The notes below the pieces were generated by a model that did not search any database, was not told where the DNA came from, and worked only from the letters and a program-made list of their open reading frames with translations. Made by a program: the position numbers and the translations under genes. From Spirulina subsalsa PCC 9445 (lineage in GTDB: Bacteria > Cyanobacteriota > Cyanobacteriia > Cyanobacteriales > Spirulinaceae), in the NCBI RefSeq assembly GCF_000314005.1, contig NZ_JH980292.1, forward strand, positions 4,004,121 through 4,068,120: a stretch of DNA of 64,000 nt. Direction: 5' to 3'. Position 1 is the first letter of the stretch. Every line of letters begins with the position of its first letter. Shown piece by piece: positions 18,659-29,476 of the stretch.

Positions 18659-18904
18659 CTATCCAAGTTTGTTACAGTCTACAGGCTATTGGTACTTCGT
18701 TATCCTCCGAGTTGTATTCGGGGGATAGGTTCAGGGTTGATAGCCTATAGTCTGCTGATTAAAGGAATCTTTATCAGTTTTGGTCAGCTTTTAGATTAAA
18801 CTGTTTCCGGCTTCCTTAGCGACATTGTTAAGAAGTGTGTAGAAATTCTCAACATAACTATAAGTGTGATGGGCTTGGAGGGGGTTGGTCGGGTGTGGGG
18901 CTTC

Positions 18905-21900
18905 TCAGTTTTTGGGGAAAAGGCGATCGCACCGTTTAAGGTAATACTGGGCGGGTCTATCTCCCGAATGTTCTCTCAGACACCGCTTAAACAGCCCAGA
19001 AGCCTCCTCCATTAGCCCTTGATAGAACAGTAACACCCCCTGCTCAAACCATTCTTTTGTGGCTTTTTTCGCCTCGTACAACTCCCGCCCATCGGCTGAA
19101 AACACCTCAAACAAGCCCACGGCGATACTTTTTCCTTTCACTTTCACTTGTTCTATGAAGCGGACATCATAGGCTAAGGGATCATCTAATTGTGCTAGGG
19201 TTTGATGGGTAATGAGTAAAGACACCCCGTAGGTTTTGGTTAAGGTTTCTACCCGAGCGGATAGATTGACCGCATCCCCAATGACTGTACCATCCATTCG
19301 TCTTGGACTGCCCACTGTTCCCAACATTAAAGACCCTGTATGTAACCCAATACCAATCTCTAAGGGGGAGGACTGGGGATAGGTTTGATTATAGTCGGCT
19401 AAGGCGCGCAACATCCCCAATGCTCCCCGCACGGCATCATCTGGCTGTTGGGGAAATAGTGCCATAATCGCATCTCCAATGTACTTATCAATAAATCCAT
19501 GATTGGCTTGAATGAGGGGTTCCATACAAGCGAGATATTGATTAATAAAGGCAAAATTTTCCGCAGGATTCATTTGTTCGGAAAGGCGGGTGAAGTGACG
19601 GATATCGGCAAATAATACGGTCATTTTCCGTTCTACTTGATCCCCTAGTTGAATATCTGTAATACTCTGTTTGTTGAGCAGGTCTAAAAATTGGCTAGGA
19701 ACAAAGCGTTCTAAGGCTTGATTGAGTTGGGCTTGTTCTTGGTATAAACGAGCTTTTTCTAGGGAGATGGCGGCTTGGGTGGAAAGCAGGTTAATTAAGA
19801 CAATGCGCTCTGGGGTAAATGCCCCGATGGCTAAGTTGTTTTCCAGATAAATCACACCGACTAATTTTCCTTGATTGACTAAGGGACTACATAAGATAGA
19901 CTGAGGCTGCTGGGCTTTGATATAGGGATCTTGGTTAAAGCGTTCCTCCTGCATGGCATTATTTAACACGATACTTTCTTGAGTTCGTGCGACATAGTAA
20001 ATAATGGATTCAGCAAGTTTTTTACTTTCTTTGATGGGAGTTGAGCGAAATAGTACGATATTTTTATGCTCGGTTGTTCCTTCGGCTTCTATTAAGAGTT
20101 TACCACGATCTTCTAAAATCAAATATCCTTTTTGTGCGCCTGCGTTTTCAATCAAAAGCCGCATTAACTGAGAAAGTAGTTCATCTAATAGAAGTTCACG
20201 GGCAATGGTTTCTGATGCTTTAACAAAGGTTTTAATATCTAAGGTTTGTCCTAAACTATTGGTTGTCAGGTGAGTGGTGAGGGGATAAGAAGATTGGGCT
20301 TGATTGCCTAAAAAACGGGGATATTTTTGTTCCATCTGAACCACTTTTAGACGAGCGCCCCAGAGTTGATAGTAATAGTAGGCTTCTTTGAGATAGGCGA
20401 TCGCCGTTAACTCCTTACTACGGGCTAAATAGAACTCTCCGGCGAGTTCGTAGGCGATCGCCAATTCATGGGGATAGTCCTTTTCCTTCGCCCAAGCAAT
20501 AGCTTGGTCATACCATTCTATGGCTTGACTATCTTGGTGATTGATATTACATAACTCAGCCCGCACTAACCAATATCTATGTTGGTGATTATCTGGCGCA
20601 TTTTTAGCCCATTTTTTTAACTTTTTAAGACTTTGACGAATCTCCTTGAAGAAAATTTGACGTTGCCCCGGAGAACAACCCTGTTTTAATAACGCTAGTC
20701 TAGTTAAAGTGTGATAAAAACAAAAGTAAACCAACTTAACACAGCCAATCGCCCCTTGAGCATAGTATTTTGCCAGTTCTCCATTTTGATTAGCTTGTGT
20801 GTAATCACCTAGCAGAAAATGAATGAAGAGGAGGTTGAAATAAATGCAAAAAATAGCATAAAACTCTCGCTTGTCCAGCAAATCATTGAGTTCTGCTTTT
20901 ATACTAAAAGACGAGCCTTCTAGAAAGTGAAATTTAGGATTATCTTGTAATAAATCTAGCACGGCTTGACGATAGATTTTTGCATTAAACAGCATAGACT
21001 CCTGATTAAACGTTTGGGTAATCTCAACATAATGTGTTAGCTTAATATTAATTTCTTCTAAATTTTGACCCACTAAATAGCTATGACCCCAATCTACATA
21101 AGTAGAATAAGAACCATATTCAAAATCCCCTGTTTCTAGACCGCTTTGATAACCTTCTATCCCCCAAGGAATTATCTCTTTTAAGCTAATTTTCCAATGT
21201 CTTATAAAAAAATTAGTCAAAAAATAGACCTTAGCTTTCATGATATTAGCCTGATATTTTTCAAGCAACTTTAACGCCAATTCACTAAATTGATAGCCCA
21301 GATCAAATTGTTCAACAAATCCGCAAAGAAATAGACCATAATTAGCATAGACGACAATAGACTCTAAGCTATTTCCATAGCGCACAGATAGATTAATCTG
21401 TTCAAAAATAATTAAAGGCATCAACAAAGATCCCGAACGATAGGCAGAGGCAATCAGAGCGACTAATATTTTCATCGTTGCCAGTTGATAGGGATCAGTC
21501 ATCGGTGGTAAATTGGCTAAATTCTCAACTTTTTTTCCTAGGAGCAGCCGTTTCGTTTTTAAAAATCCCCATAGAATATGGCGTTTATTGGGATTATTCG
21601 GAAAGTAAATCTTAAGTTCTTTTAAAATCTCTATGCCTACCTCAATGGCTTCTGTTAATTTAATTTGGGCAATGAGTGCAAGAATCTGGATTTCAACAAT
21701 CCGCAGTTTATCTAATAGGGTTTTTGCTTGATTTATTGCTGTGTCAATCAGCCCATTCATTAGGTCAAACTCTCCCCTTAAGTAGGCTGTTTCTATCCCT
21801 AAAGTATAAGCTTCGATTTGCCTATCATAATAGTTGTGCCAACCTTGCTCTCCCAATAGTGCTAGAGCCACTTGCACATAATCAGCACTAGCTGTATAAG

Positions 21901-24202
21901 CATTGGATATCTTGGCTTTCTGCGCGGCTTTTAAGTTCAACTCAGCCAGTTGATATTTTTCCTTTTGTCCTTCAATTAAATTAATCGCTAAGTTCAATTG
22001 ATTGACAATATCAAAAATTTTATCATCTCCCTCGGATTCTGATGTTTCTTCCATTAACACCTGACCAATCCGTTGATGAACTTCTTGCCGAGTTGTTTCC
22101 GACAATAAAGAATAGGCAGCTTGTTGTACTCTGTCATGAACGAATTTATATTCAGGTAATGAAAAATGCTCAGAATTATCCTCAGAAATTAGTTCTAGCA
22201 CTCGTTCTAATTTTTCGCTATTTTCCAAAGAAATAATTAAGCCTAACTGAATGGCATCTTTGAGATATATTGCTGTCTCAGCTAAAGAACTTTGATGAGT
22301 ACAGGCTAGAATTTTTAAATCAAATTGATTGCCAATACAAGCCGCAATTTGCAATAAATTTTGAGTATTAGTTCTCAACTTTTTAATCTTCTGAGTCATT
22401 AACTCTACTACATTGCTGGTAATATCACGAGCTTGTATTGATTTTAAATTCCAAGACCACGTTCTAGTTTTTCTATCAAAATAAACTAAATTTTCTGCTA
22501 CTAAGGAGGTCAAAAACTCTTTGACAAAAAACGCATTTCCTTCTGTTTTTTGTAACAGCAGTTGAGCTAAGGGCTGGACTAGACTAGCAGAACAGTTTAA
22601 ACTGTCCTCTATTAATTCCATGATCTGCCCTTCGCCTAAAGGACTTAAGGTAATCTGTTCAACTTTAGCTTTTCCTTCTCGAATGTTGGCTAGAGTTGTT
22701 ACTAAGGGATGTCCTGCAAAAACCTCGTTATCTCGATAAGCACCGATTAAAAACAACCCTGATTGAATGCCGTCCATTAATAAAATCATCAAGCGCAAAG
22801 ATGCCCGATCTGCCCATTGCAAATCATCTAAAAATAGAACTAATGGATGTTCTGATTGTGTAAAAGTTTGAATAAATTTAAGAAACACCAAATTAAAACG
22901 ATTTTGACGCTCTGCCGGACTCATGCTTGGTAATTCTGGCTGTTGTCCGATGATCAGTTCTAGTTCAGGAATGACCTCAACAATCATTTGACCATTATTG
23001 CCAACAGCCGCCATTATTTTCTCTTGCCACTCTTTTAATTGATCTTCACTTTCCGCTAAAAGTTGCCCAATTAAATCCCGAAAAGCTTCTACAATAGCTG
23101 AGTAAGGAATATTCCGTTGAAATTGATCAAATTTTCCGTTAATAAAATAACCACGATGGGCTGTAATGGGTTTAAATAACTCTTGGACGAGGGATGATTT
23201 GCCAATGCCTGAATAACCTGCGACTAACATTAGGGTGGTGTTGTTTTCTACCTCAGAGGACTGGGTAACTTGTTCAAAGGCTTTTACAAGAGTCTGGATT
23301 TCTTGTTCTCTCCCATAGAGTTTTTGCGGAATTTGGAAACGGTCTGAAATATCTTGTTGGGCTAAAGGAAAAGGGGTTAAAGTTTGAATGGTTCTCAGTT
23401 GTTGATAACAGGTTTCTAAATCGACCTTTAATCCATAACTACTTTGATAACGATCTTCGGCATTTTTTGCCATTAACTTGGCAATAATATCTGGTAGGGG
23501 ATGAGGGAGAGCAAGGGGAGGAGGAGATTGGGCAATGTGGCTATAAACTAATTCTAGGGGGTCTTGAGTCCGAAAGGGAACGCTTCCGGTGAGCATTTCA
23601 TAAAAGGTAATCCCGAGAGAATAAAAATCACTGCGATAATCTAACTCTCGGTTCATTCGTCCGGTTTGTTCGGGGGAAATATAGGCTAGTGTTCCTTCGA
23701 GAATGCGGGGATTTTTTAGGGTAGGATTTTCTCGGTTGAGTTGGGTAGCAATGCCAAAGTCAATAATTTTTAAAACTTGGGTTTCGGGATTATAGACAAT
23801 GTTGCTAGGATTAATATCTTTGTGAATAATCTGTTGACTGTGGATAGCGTCGAGACTGTTGGTAATGGCAAGGGCTAAGGGGAAAAATTCTAGTAGGCTT
23901 AAGGGGGGGCGATTGTTAAGCCATTCTCTTAAGGAAATGCCGCCGAAATCTTCAAATGTAATTACATAACTATTTTGCCAAGGTGTGAGGTCGTAAGCTT
24001 TAATGATGTGGGGAGAATCCAGTTGATGGGTGAGATGGTATTCCTGTTTGTAGCGACAGATTTGTTCTGGGGTGGGATAGTCTTGACTGAGAAATTTTAA
24101 GATAACCGCTTGTTGATCATTGTGTCGTACTGCGCGGTAGACTTGGGAGTTTAAGCTTTTGTGAAGTGCCACAAAGTCGGTGTATCCTGCCAGAATTGCC
24201 AT
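18905..24202 (-). CDS. Ser/Thr kinase - AAA ATPase - GAF - class III adenylate cyclase
   Basis: This 1765-aa multidomain protein has a kinase-like domain (about 1-265, catalytic loop HKDINPSN, DFG present), an AAA/predicted-ATPase module (about 290-560, Walker A AGYSGIGKSS), a long helical TPR-like middle, a GAF domain (about 1324-1490) and a class III cyclase (about 1520-1700). Cyclase residues are intact: FADIRHF and YIGDAIMALF supply the metal Asps, the Lys of IDKYIGD fits ATP, and GDAVNLSARVE is the transition-state motif. It is therefore a probable cAMP source. Confidence 0.9.
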   Translation of the reverse strand: MAILAGYTDFVALHKSLNSQVYRAVRHNDQQAVILKFLSQDYPTPEQICRYKQEYHLTHQLDSPHIIKAYDLTPWQNSYVITFEDFGGISLREWLNNRPPLSLLEFFPLALAITNSLDAIHSQQIIHKDINPSNIVYNPETQVLKIIDFGIATQLNRENPTLKNPRILEGTLAYISPEQTGRMNRELDYRSDFYSLGITFYEMLTGSVPFRTQDPLELVYSHIAQSPPPLALPHPLPDIIAKLMAKNAEDRYQSSYGLKVDLETCYQQLRTIQTLTPFPLAQQDISDRFQIPQKLYGREQEIQTLVKAFEQVTQSSEVENNTTLMLVAGYSGIGKSSLVQELFKPITAHRGYFINGKFDQFQRNIPYSAIVEAFRDLIGQLLAESEDQLKEWQEKIMAAVGNNGQMIVEVIPELELIIGQQPELPSMSPAERQNRFNLVFLKFIQTFTQSEHPLVLFLDDLQWADRASLRLMILLMDGIQSGLFLIGAYRDNEVFAGHPLVTTLANIREGKAKVEQITLSPLGEGQIMELIEDSLNCSASLVQPLAQLLLQKTEGNAFFVKEFLTSLVAENLVYFDRKTRTWSWNLKSIQARDITSNVVELMTQKIKKLRTNTQNLLQIAACIGNQFDLKILACTHQSSLAETAIYLKDAIQLGLIISLENSEKLERVLELISEDNSEHFSLPEYKFVHDRVQQAAYSLLSETTRQEVHQRIGQVLMEETSESEGDDKIFDIVNQLNLAINLIEGQKEKYQLAELNLKAAQKAKISNAYTASADYVQVALALLGEQGWHNYYDRQIEAYTLGIETAYLRGEFDLMNGLIDTAINQAKTLLDKLRIVEIQILALIAQIKLTEAIEVGIEILKELKIYFPNNPNKRHILWGFLKTKRLLLGKKVENLANLPPMTDPYQLATMKILVALIASAYRSGSLLMPLIIFEQINLSVRYGNSLESIVVYANYGLFLCGFVEQFDLGYQFSELALKLLEKYQANIMKAKVYFLTNFFIRHWKISLKEIIPWGIEGYQSGLETGDFEYGSYSTYVDWGHSYLVGQNLEEINIKLTHYVEITQTFNQESMLFNAKIYRQAVLDLLQDNPKFHFLEGSSFSIKAELNDLLDKREFYAIFCIYFNLLFIHFLLGDYTQANQNGELAKYYAQGAIGCVKLVYFCFYHTLTRLALLKQGCSPGQRQIFFKEIRQSLKKLKKWAKNAPDNHQHRYWLVRAELCNINHQDSQAIEWYDQAIAWAKEKDYPHELAIAYELAGEFYLARSKELTAIAYLKEAYYYYQLWGARLKVVQMEQKYPRFLGNQAQSSYPLTTHLTTNSLGQTLDIKTFVKASETIARELLLDELLSQLMRLLIENAGAQKGYLILEDRGKLLIEAEGTTEHKNIVLFRSTPIKESKKLAESIIYYVARTQESIVLNNAMQEERFNQDPYIKAQQPQSILCSPLVNQGKLVGVIYLENNLAIGAFTPERIVLINLLSTQAAISLEKARLYQEQAQLNQALERFVPSQFLDLLNKQSITDIQLGDQVERKMTVLFADIRHFTRLSEQMNPAENFAFINQYLACMEPLIQANHGFIDKYIGDAIMALFPQQPDDAVRGALGMLRALADYNQTYPQSSPLEIGIGLHTGSLMLGTVGSPRRMDGTVIGDAVNLSARVETLTKTYGVSLLITHQTLAQLDDPLAYDVRFIEQVKVKGKSIAVGLFEVFSADGRELYEAKKATKEWFEQGVLLFYQGLMEEASGLFKRCLREHSGDRPAQYYLKRCDRLFPKN

Positions 24203-24673
24203 GTTTTGAGTCCTGTATGGAGTGACAATAGGAGATGAATTAGTCTAGCTTGTTTTGAGGATGGTTTCTAGGGCAAATTATGCGATCGCCCCCTCCCATT
24301 CCAGAGGTGAGACTTCAAGGACACCCGCCACCGATCACCCGCAGACTTAATTGGCGATCGCACCTTCCCAACATCTCAGATCCTTGCTTTTACCCTTTTC
24401 CTCACCCATAAATCCCCGTCCAAAAGTCCAAACGTCTTGGCTACATTTTGAGCCATTCTTGACGGGAATCTAACCCCAAATACACCCTCGAAAAATCACT
24501 TAAGCCCCCATCCTTATCCTCAACCCTGAACTACGGCGAATTGAGATGCAACGGATTATCATTCCATATTAGCTAATCCTTAAAAAACTAAGACCGTTCC
24601 CCAGTAACTCCCCTAGCCCACCCCTTACAATAAAATAGCAAATAGAACACACTAGAGGAGAATATAAGAATCA
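24203..24673. other. Intergenic region upstream of acnB, no gene seen
   Basis: This divergent spacer of 471 bp contains two HIP1 octamers (near 24282 and 24355). A TACAATAAAAT stretch near 24626 may be part of the acnB promoter, and AGGAGA near 24655 is its Shine-Dalgarno. I see no ORF or RNA. Confidence 0.5.
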
Positions 24674-27262
24674 ATGCTCCAAGAATACCGCCAACACGCC
24701 GCAGAACGCGCCCAACTCGGCATTCCCCCCCTCCCCCTCAACGCCCAACAAACCGCCCAACTCTGTGAACTCCTCAAAAACCCACCCGAAGCCGAAAAAG
24801 AAGAACTCTTGATGCTTCTGCGAGACCGCGTACCCCCCGGAGTCGATGAAGCCGCCTACGTTAAAGCAGGCTTCCTCACCGCCATTGCTAAAGGAGAAAT
24901 TGAATGTCCCCTCATCTCCCACCAAGGCGCAGTAGACCTCCTCGGAACCATGATAGGCGGCTATAATGTGCAATCCCTAGTAGACCTGCTCAAATCCAGA
25001 GACAGCAGCCTTGCCGCCGAAGCCGCCAACACCCTCAGCAAAACCCTTTTAGTCTTTGATGCCTTCAACGAGGTTTTAGCACTCTCCGACATCAACCCCC
25101 ACGCCAAACAAGTCGTAGACGCCTGGGCTGAGGGAGACTGGTTCCTCAATAAACCCAAAGTCCCCGAAACCATCACCGTCACCGTCTTTAAAGTCCCCGG
25201 CGAAACCAACACCGACGACCTTTCCCCCGCCCCCCACGCCACCACCCGGCCAGACATTCCCCTCCACGCCCTCGCCATGCTGGAGTCAAAAATGCCCGAT
25301 GGTCTAGAAACCATTGCCCAACTCAAAGCCAAAGGCCATCCCGTCGCCTACGTCGGCGATGTCGTCGGAACCGGTTCCTCCCGTAAATCCGCCATCAACT
25401 CCGTCCTCTGGCACATCGGCCATGACATCCCCTTCGTCCCCAACAAACGGGCCGGCGGCTATATCTTAGGAGGAAAAATCGCCCCCATCTTCTTCAACAC
25501 CGCCGAAGACTCCGGCGCACTCCCCATTGAATGTGATGTCACCCAACTCAATACAGGAGATGTCATCACCATTTACCCCTACGAAGGCAAAATCACCAAC
25601 GAAACCGGGGACACTATTTCCACCTTCCAATTAAAACCCGAAACCATCCTTGATGAAGTCCGCGCCGGAGGACGGATTCCCCTCCTCATTGGCCGCGCCC
25701 TCACCGATAAAGCCCGACAAGCCTTGGGCCTAGAACCTACCCCCCTCTTTGTCCGTCCTTCCCTGCCAGAAGACACAGGCAAAGGCTTCACCCTCGCCCA
25801 GAAAATGGTCGGGAAAGCCTGCGGTTTAGAAGGAGTGCGACCCGGAACCTCCTGTGAACCCATCATGACCACCGTCGGTTCCCAAGACACCACCGGCCCG
25901 ATGACCCGGGATGAATTAAAAGAGTTAGCCTGTTTAGGGTTCAATGCCGACTTAACCCTGCAAACCTTCTGTCACACCGCCGCCTACCCCAAACCCGTAG
26001 ACATCAAAACCCACAAAGAGTTACCCGACTTCTTCTCCACTCGGGGCGGGGTAGCCCTACGTCCGGGAGACGGCATCATCCACTCCTGGTTAAACCGGAT
26101 GTTACTCCCCGACACCGTAGGCACTGGGGGCGACTCTCACACCCGTTTTCCCCTCGGAATTTCCTTCCCTGCCGGTTCCGGTTTAGTGGCCTTTGCCGCC
26201 GCTTTAGGGGTGATGCCTTTAGATATGCCAGAATCCGTGTTAGTTAAATTTACGGGCGAATTACAACCCGGAGTCACCCTGCGCGACATTGTGAACGCCA
26301 TTCCTTGGGTTGCCATGCAGCAAGGGAAACTCACCGTCGGCAAAGAGAACAAAATCAACGTTTTCAACGGCCGCATCATGGAAATGGAAGGTTTACCCGA
26401 TTTGAAGGTAGAACAGGCCTTTGAACTCACAGACGCAACCGCAGAACGCTCTTGTTCTGGCAGTACCATCAAACTCAGTGAAGAAACCGTAGCGGAATAT
26501 TTGCGGTCGAATATCGTGTTAATGAAAAACATGATTGCACGGGGTTATCAAGATGCTCATACCCTCTTACGTCGTATCGCCAAAATGGAGCAATGGTTAG
26601 CCAATCCTAGCCTAATGTCTGCTGACCCTGACGCGGAATATGTAGACACCCTTGAGGTGAATTTAAATGAGATTAAAGAACCCATTGTTGCCGCTCCCAA
26701 TGACCCGGATAATGTCAAGTTAATGAGTGAATGTGCCGGGGATAAAGTGGACGAGGTGTTTATTGGCTCTTGTATGACCAATATTGGTCATTATCGCGCT
26801 GCGGCGAAGATTTTAGAAGGAGCCGGACGAATTAAGTCGGTTTTATGGGTTTGTCCTCCCACCCGGATGGATGAAGAACAGTTACGAGAAGAGGGAGTTT
26901 ATGGTATTTTCGCGGCCGCAGGTGCGCGGACAGAAATGCCGGGATGTTCTCTTTGTATGGGGAACCAAGCACGGGTAGAAGATAATGCGACGGTGTTTTC
27001 TACCTCAACTCGTAATTTCAATAATCGTATGGGGAAAGGTGCGCGAGTGTATCTCGGTTCTGCGGAGTTGGCGGCCGTTTGTGCCTTGTTAGGTAAGATT
27101 CCCACAGTTGAGGAATATCTGAGCATTGTGGCGGAAAAAGTTGACCCATTTAAGGGGGATTTATACCGTTATCTCAACTTCAATGAGATTGAAGGATTTG
27201 AGAATTTTGGTCGGGTTGTTCCTGAAAGTGAGATGCCTAAGTTAGAGGAGGTTGGGGTATAG
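24674..27262 (+). CDS. acnB: Aconitate hydratase B
   Basis: This is an 862-aa AcnB-type aconitase of the TCA cycle (citrate to isocitrate), full length. It has the N-terminal HEAT-like domain unique to AcnB (1-160), a swivel domain (160-370) and the catalytic core. The Fe-S cysteines lie in GSCMTN (about 699) and GCSLCMGN (about 758 and 761), and [13 protein letters not shown] is the family active-site segment. The last 47 codons are duplicated downstream at 28096-28237, with xisH-xisI between the copies. Confidence 0.97.
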   Translation: MLQEYRQHAAERAQLGIPPLPLNAQQTAQLCELLKNPPEAEKEELLMLLRDRVPPGVDEAAYVKAGFLTAIAKGEIECPLISHQGAVDLLGTMIGGYNVQSLVDLLKSRDSSLAAEAANTLSKTLLVFDAFNEVLALSDINPHAKQVVDAWAEGDWFLNKPKVPETITVTVFKVPGETNTDDLSPAPHATTRPDIPLHALAMLESKMPDGLETIAQLKAKGHPVAYVGDVVGTGSSRKSAINSVLWHIGHDIPFVPNKRAGGYILGGKIAPIFFNTAEDSGALPIECDVTQLNTGDVITIYPYEGKITNETGDTISTFQLKPETILDEVRAGGRIPLLIGRALTDKARQALGLEPTPLFVRPSLPEDTGKGFTLAQKMVGKACGLEGVRPGTSCEPIMTTVGSQDTTGPMTRDELKELACLGFNADLTLQTFCHTAAYPKPVDIKTHKELPDFFSTRGGVALRPGDGIIHSWLNRMLLPDTVGTGGDSHTRFPLGISFPAGSGLVAFAAALGVMPLDMPESVLVKFTGELQPGVTLRDIVNAIPWVAMQQGKLTVGKENKINVFNGRIMEMEGLPDLKVEQAFELTDATAERSCSGSTIKLSEETVAEYLRSNIVLMKNMIARGYQDAHTLLRRIAKMEQWLANPSLMSADPDAEYVDTLEVNLNEIKEPIVAAPNDPDNVKLMSECAGDKVDEVFIGSCMTNIGHYRAAAKILEGAGRIKSVLWVCPPTRMDEEQLREEGVYGIFAAAGARTEMPGCSLCMGNQARVEDNATVFSTSTRNFNNRMGKGARVYLGSAELAAVCALLGKIPTVEEYLSIVAEKVDPFKGDLYRYLNFNEIEGFENFGRVVPESEMPKLEEVGV

Positions 27263-27313
27263 TAGTATAATGATTAGGGTGGGCTACGGCTCACCCACTA
27301 TAATTTTAAAAAA

Positions 27314-27730
27314 ATGCCAGCGAAGGATATTTACCATGATGGATTCAAAAATGCTCTTATTAAGGATGGATGGGAAATTACTCACGACCCTTATACAATT
27401 AGATATGAAGGATTAAATTTATTTGCTGATTTAGCCGGAAAAAAGTTGCTTGCTGCCCAAAAAGAAGACACTAATATTATCGTTGAAATCAAAAGCTTTT
27501 TAGGTCATTCTCCCGTTCATGAGTTTCAATGTGCTTTAGGGCAATATATTTTATATCAAACCTTGCTCTCTACAATACATCCCGATTATTTTCTTTACTT
27601 GACTATTGAAAAAGAAATTTATGAAACCTTTTTCCAGAGAGCGGGAATCAAACTTGTAATAGAGAAATATCAAGTTTTACTTTTAGTGATTGATATTAAC
27701 AAGGAAGTCATCATACAATGGACAAATTAA
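27314..27730 (+). CDS. xisH: XisH-family protein (fdxN-element excision controlling factor type)
   Basis: This 138-aa protein has the family start PAKDIYHDGFKNALIKDGW and the core NLFADLAGKKLLAA...NIIVEIKSF. The D...E-x-K spacing fits a PD-(D/E)XK nuclease-like fold. XisH was named for heterocyst-specific fdxN element excision in Anabaena, but most cyanobacterial xisHI pairs have no such element and their function is open. It overlaps xisI by 13 bp. The pair sits between two copies of the acnB 3' end, and its AT-richness differs from acnB. Confidence 0.88.
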   Translation: MPAKDIYHDGFKNALIKDGWEITHDPYTIRYEGLNLFADLAGKKLLAAQKEDTNIIVEIKSFLGHSPVHEFQCALGQYILYQTLLSTIHPDYFLYLTIEKEIYETFFQRAGIKLVIEKYQVLLLVIDINKEVIIQWTN

Positions 27731-28062
27731 ATAACTATCGTTTAATCATTAAAAAAATCTTAACAGAGTACCATCAAATCGCCAGTCGGACTCCTAATAT
27801 TTCTGGTGTTGAAACTGTATTAGCTTTTGATGAAAATACAGACCAGTATTTGTGGTTTGATATTGGTTGGCATGATAGGAGAAGGGTAAAAGCAATTTCA
27901 ATTTATGTCCGGATTAAAAATGAGAAAATTTACATTGAGGAGGATTGGACTGAGGAGGGAATAGCGACTGAGTTGGTAAGGGAGGGAGTACCGAAAGGGG
28001 ACATTGTGTTGGCGTTTCATGACCCAGAGAGTCGGAAATTTACGGATTTTGCTATTGCTTGA
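27718..28062 (+). CDS. xisI: XisI-family protein
   Basis: This is a 114-aa full-length XisI-like protein with the typical motifs [34 protein letters not shown] and [15 protein letters not shown]. XisI is the obligate partner of XisH and may inhibit or direct it. The start overlaps xisH by 13 bp, implying coupled translation. Pieces of a second and third xisI lie at 30030-30158 and 55275-55350. Confidence 0.88.
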   Translation: MDKLNNYRLIIKKILTEYHQIASRTPNISGVETVLAFDENTDQYLWFDIGWHDRRRVKAISIYVRIKNEKIYIEEDWTEEGIATELVREGVPKGDIVLAFHDPESRKFTDFAIA

Positions 28063-28095
28063 GTTAGGTGGGTAAGTTGAGGGGGGATTTTGACG

Positions 28096-28237
28096 AGTTG
28101 AGGAATATATGACTATTGTGGCGGAAAAAGTTGACCCCTTTAAGGGGGATTTATACCGTTATCTCAACTTCAATGAGATTGAAGGGTTTGAGAATTTTGG
28201 CCGGGTTGTTCCTGAAAGTGAGATGCCCAAGTTAGAG
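28096..28237 (+). pseudogene. Duplicated 3' end of acnB
   Basis: These 142 bp match acnB 27106-27247 with about 7 substitutions (about 95% identity) and no gaps. The frame reads [18 protein letters not shown] up to [10 protein letters not shown]. The copy lacks the rest of the gene. Most of the differences are at third codon positions, so the copy may once have been under selection, for example as the true 3' end of another acnB allele. Confidence 0.9.
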
Positions 28238-28284
28238 AGCGATCGCACCTTAAAACTCCCCCACAAAGAGCGATCGCACCCCAA
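28238..28284 (+). repeat. 47-bp HIP1-containing direct repeat, copy 1
   Basis: Begins AGCGATCGCACCTTAAAACT and contains two HIP1 octamers. It is identical over 47 bp to 29383-29429. The two copies bracket the HEPN/Abi-like gene. Confidence 0.9.
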
Positions 28285-28306
28285 TCTCCCCTACAAAGCG
28301 ATCGCA

Positions 28307-29208
28307 TCAAGGAGATATAATAATCAAAGGTAAATTTTCTGAATTGCCAATAATTCTTTCCATAACTAATTTAGGTTTTAAATCTAAATATCTAAGAATT
28401 TCATAAGTGCGATCTCTAGTATTACTAAAAGTTCCATCATAATATTTATTCGTTGAATTTACACATCCTTCCCCTTGAGGAGATTCATATTCTTTGCCAA
28501 TTAAGTTATGATGATAAACTGAGTTTCTTCTCCATGATAAAATCATCAGTTTTTCAAAAACATTACATCGAGTTAAATTAGTTAATGATTGGTTTCTTTC
28601 TTCTAAATTTTTTTATTTTCAAATATTATTTTAGTTTGATACTGATCCCAAGCTTTAACATCATAAATAAATGAACTTACCTCGGCAAAAGATAACTTAT
28701 TTAAAAAATATTGACTATTTTTCTTTTTTTCTAATTTATCTAAGGTGTCTGGTTTAGATTTTTTAATTAAAAAACAAGAATAATTTTTCCTATCTTTATA
28801 CCAATCAGAATTATTAAAATGATTACTATAATGTTCATCTACCGCACATCTTAAACTATCTTCTAAAGTATTAAAAGCTAAATAAAGAAAAGCATATTCT
28901 CGCAATGATTCATTATAACCTGACTTAAGCATTCCCCAAATTCTATCAGGTTGTAATAATGCTTTTTCTCTATCTGTTAGATCAGTTCTCGTTTTATTAA
29001 TTTTAATATTTTTTCTTTCTTTTTTAAGTTGACGAGCAACTAATTTTAAACGATCATGATTACAATATTTAAGAAATTGTTTGATTTGTGCTTCTATGGG
29101 ATGATCGCGGGGAATCCCTAAACATTGGCAAATTTCTTTAAAAGTTTGTTCTGACCAAAAAGCACTCATATAAAGGCTATAAAAAAGACTAGCCCAGGGA
29201 TATTTCAC
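28307..29208 (-). pseudogene. HEPN/Abi-like RNase gene, frameshifted at an A7 run
   Basis: The first frame (29208-28603, 201 aa) ends at TAG directly after seven A (28608-28614). Adding one A restores a 300-aa protein continuing LEERNQSLTNLTRCNVFEKL to the TGA at 28307. The rescued part contains WRRNSVYHHN, a classic HEPN RNase motif R-N-x3-H. The first part resembles Abi-family proteins (YLAFNTLEDSLRCAVDEHY). The single-base loss may be decay, phase variation, ribosomal or transcriptional slippage, or a sequencing error. The truncated product lacks the catalytic motif. Confidence 0.65.
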
Positions 29209-29382
29209 CCTGGATACGGCGTTATAATTTTTTTCAAAAATTTAACCCGTTTACTTTCTACCCCGATCCTAAATGATGATTGCTTATTTTGTCAAGTATT
29301 TAATAATACATATCTCAAACTCCCCTCAAAAAGCGCACCGCTATGCGGATCTCTGGAGATCGCACCTCAATCTCCCCAAACA

Positions 29383-29429
29383 AGCGATCGCACCTTAAAA
29401 CTCCCCCACAAAGAGCGATCGCACCCCAA
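29383..29429 (+). repeat. 47-bp HIP1-containing direct repeat, copy 2
   Basis: Identical to 28238-28284. It lies in a HIP1-rich minisatellite (about 29325-29455), whose unit is roughly GCGATCGCACC plus a C-rich stretch. Confidence 0.9.
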
Positions 29430-29476
29430 ACTCTCCCACAGAGCGATCTTACCCTAATTCACCAACGCCAAAAACT

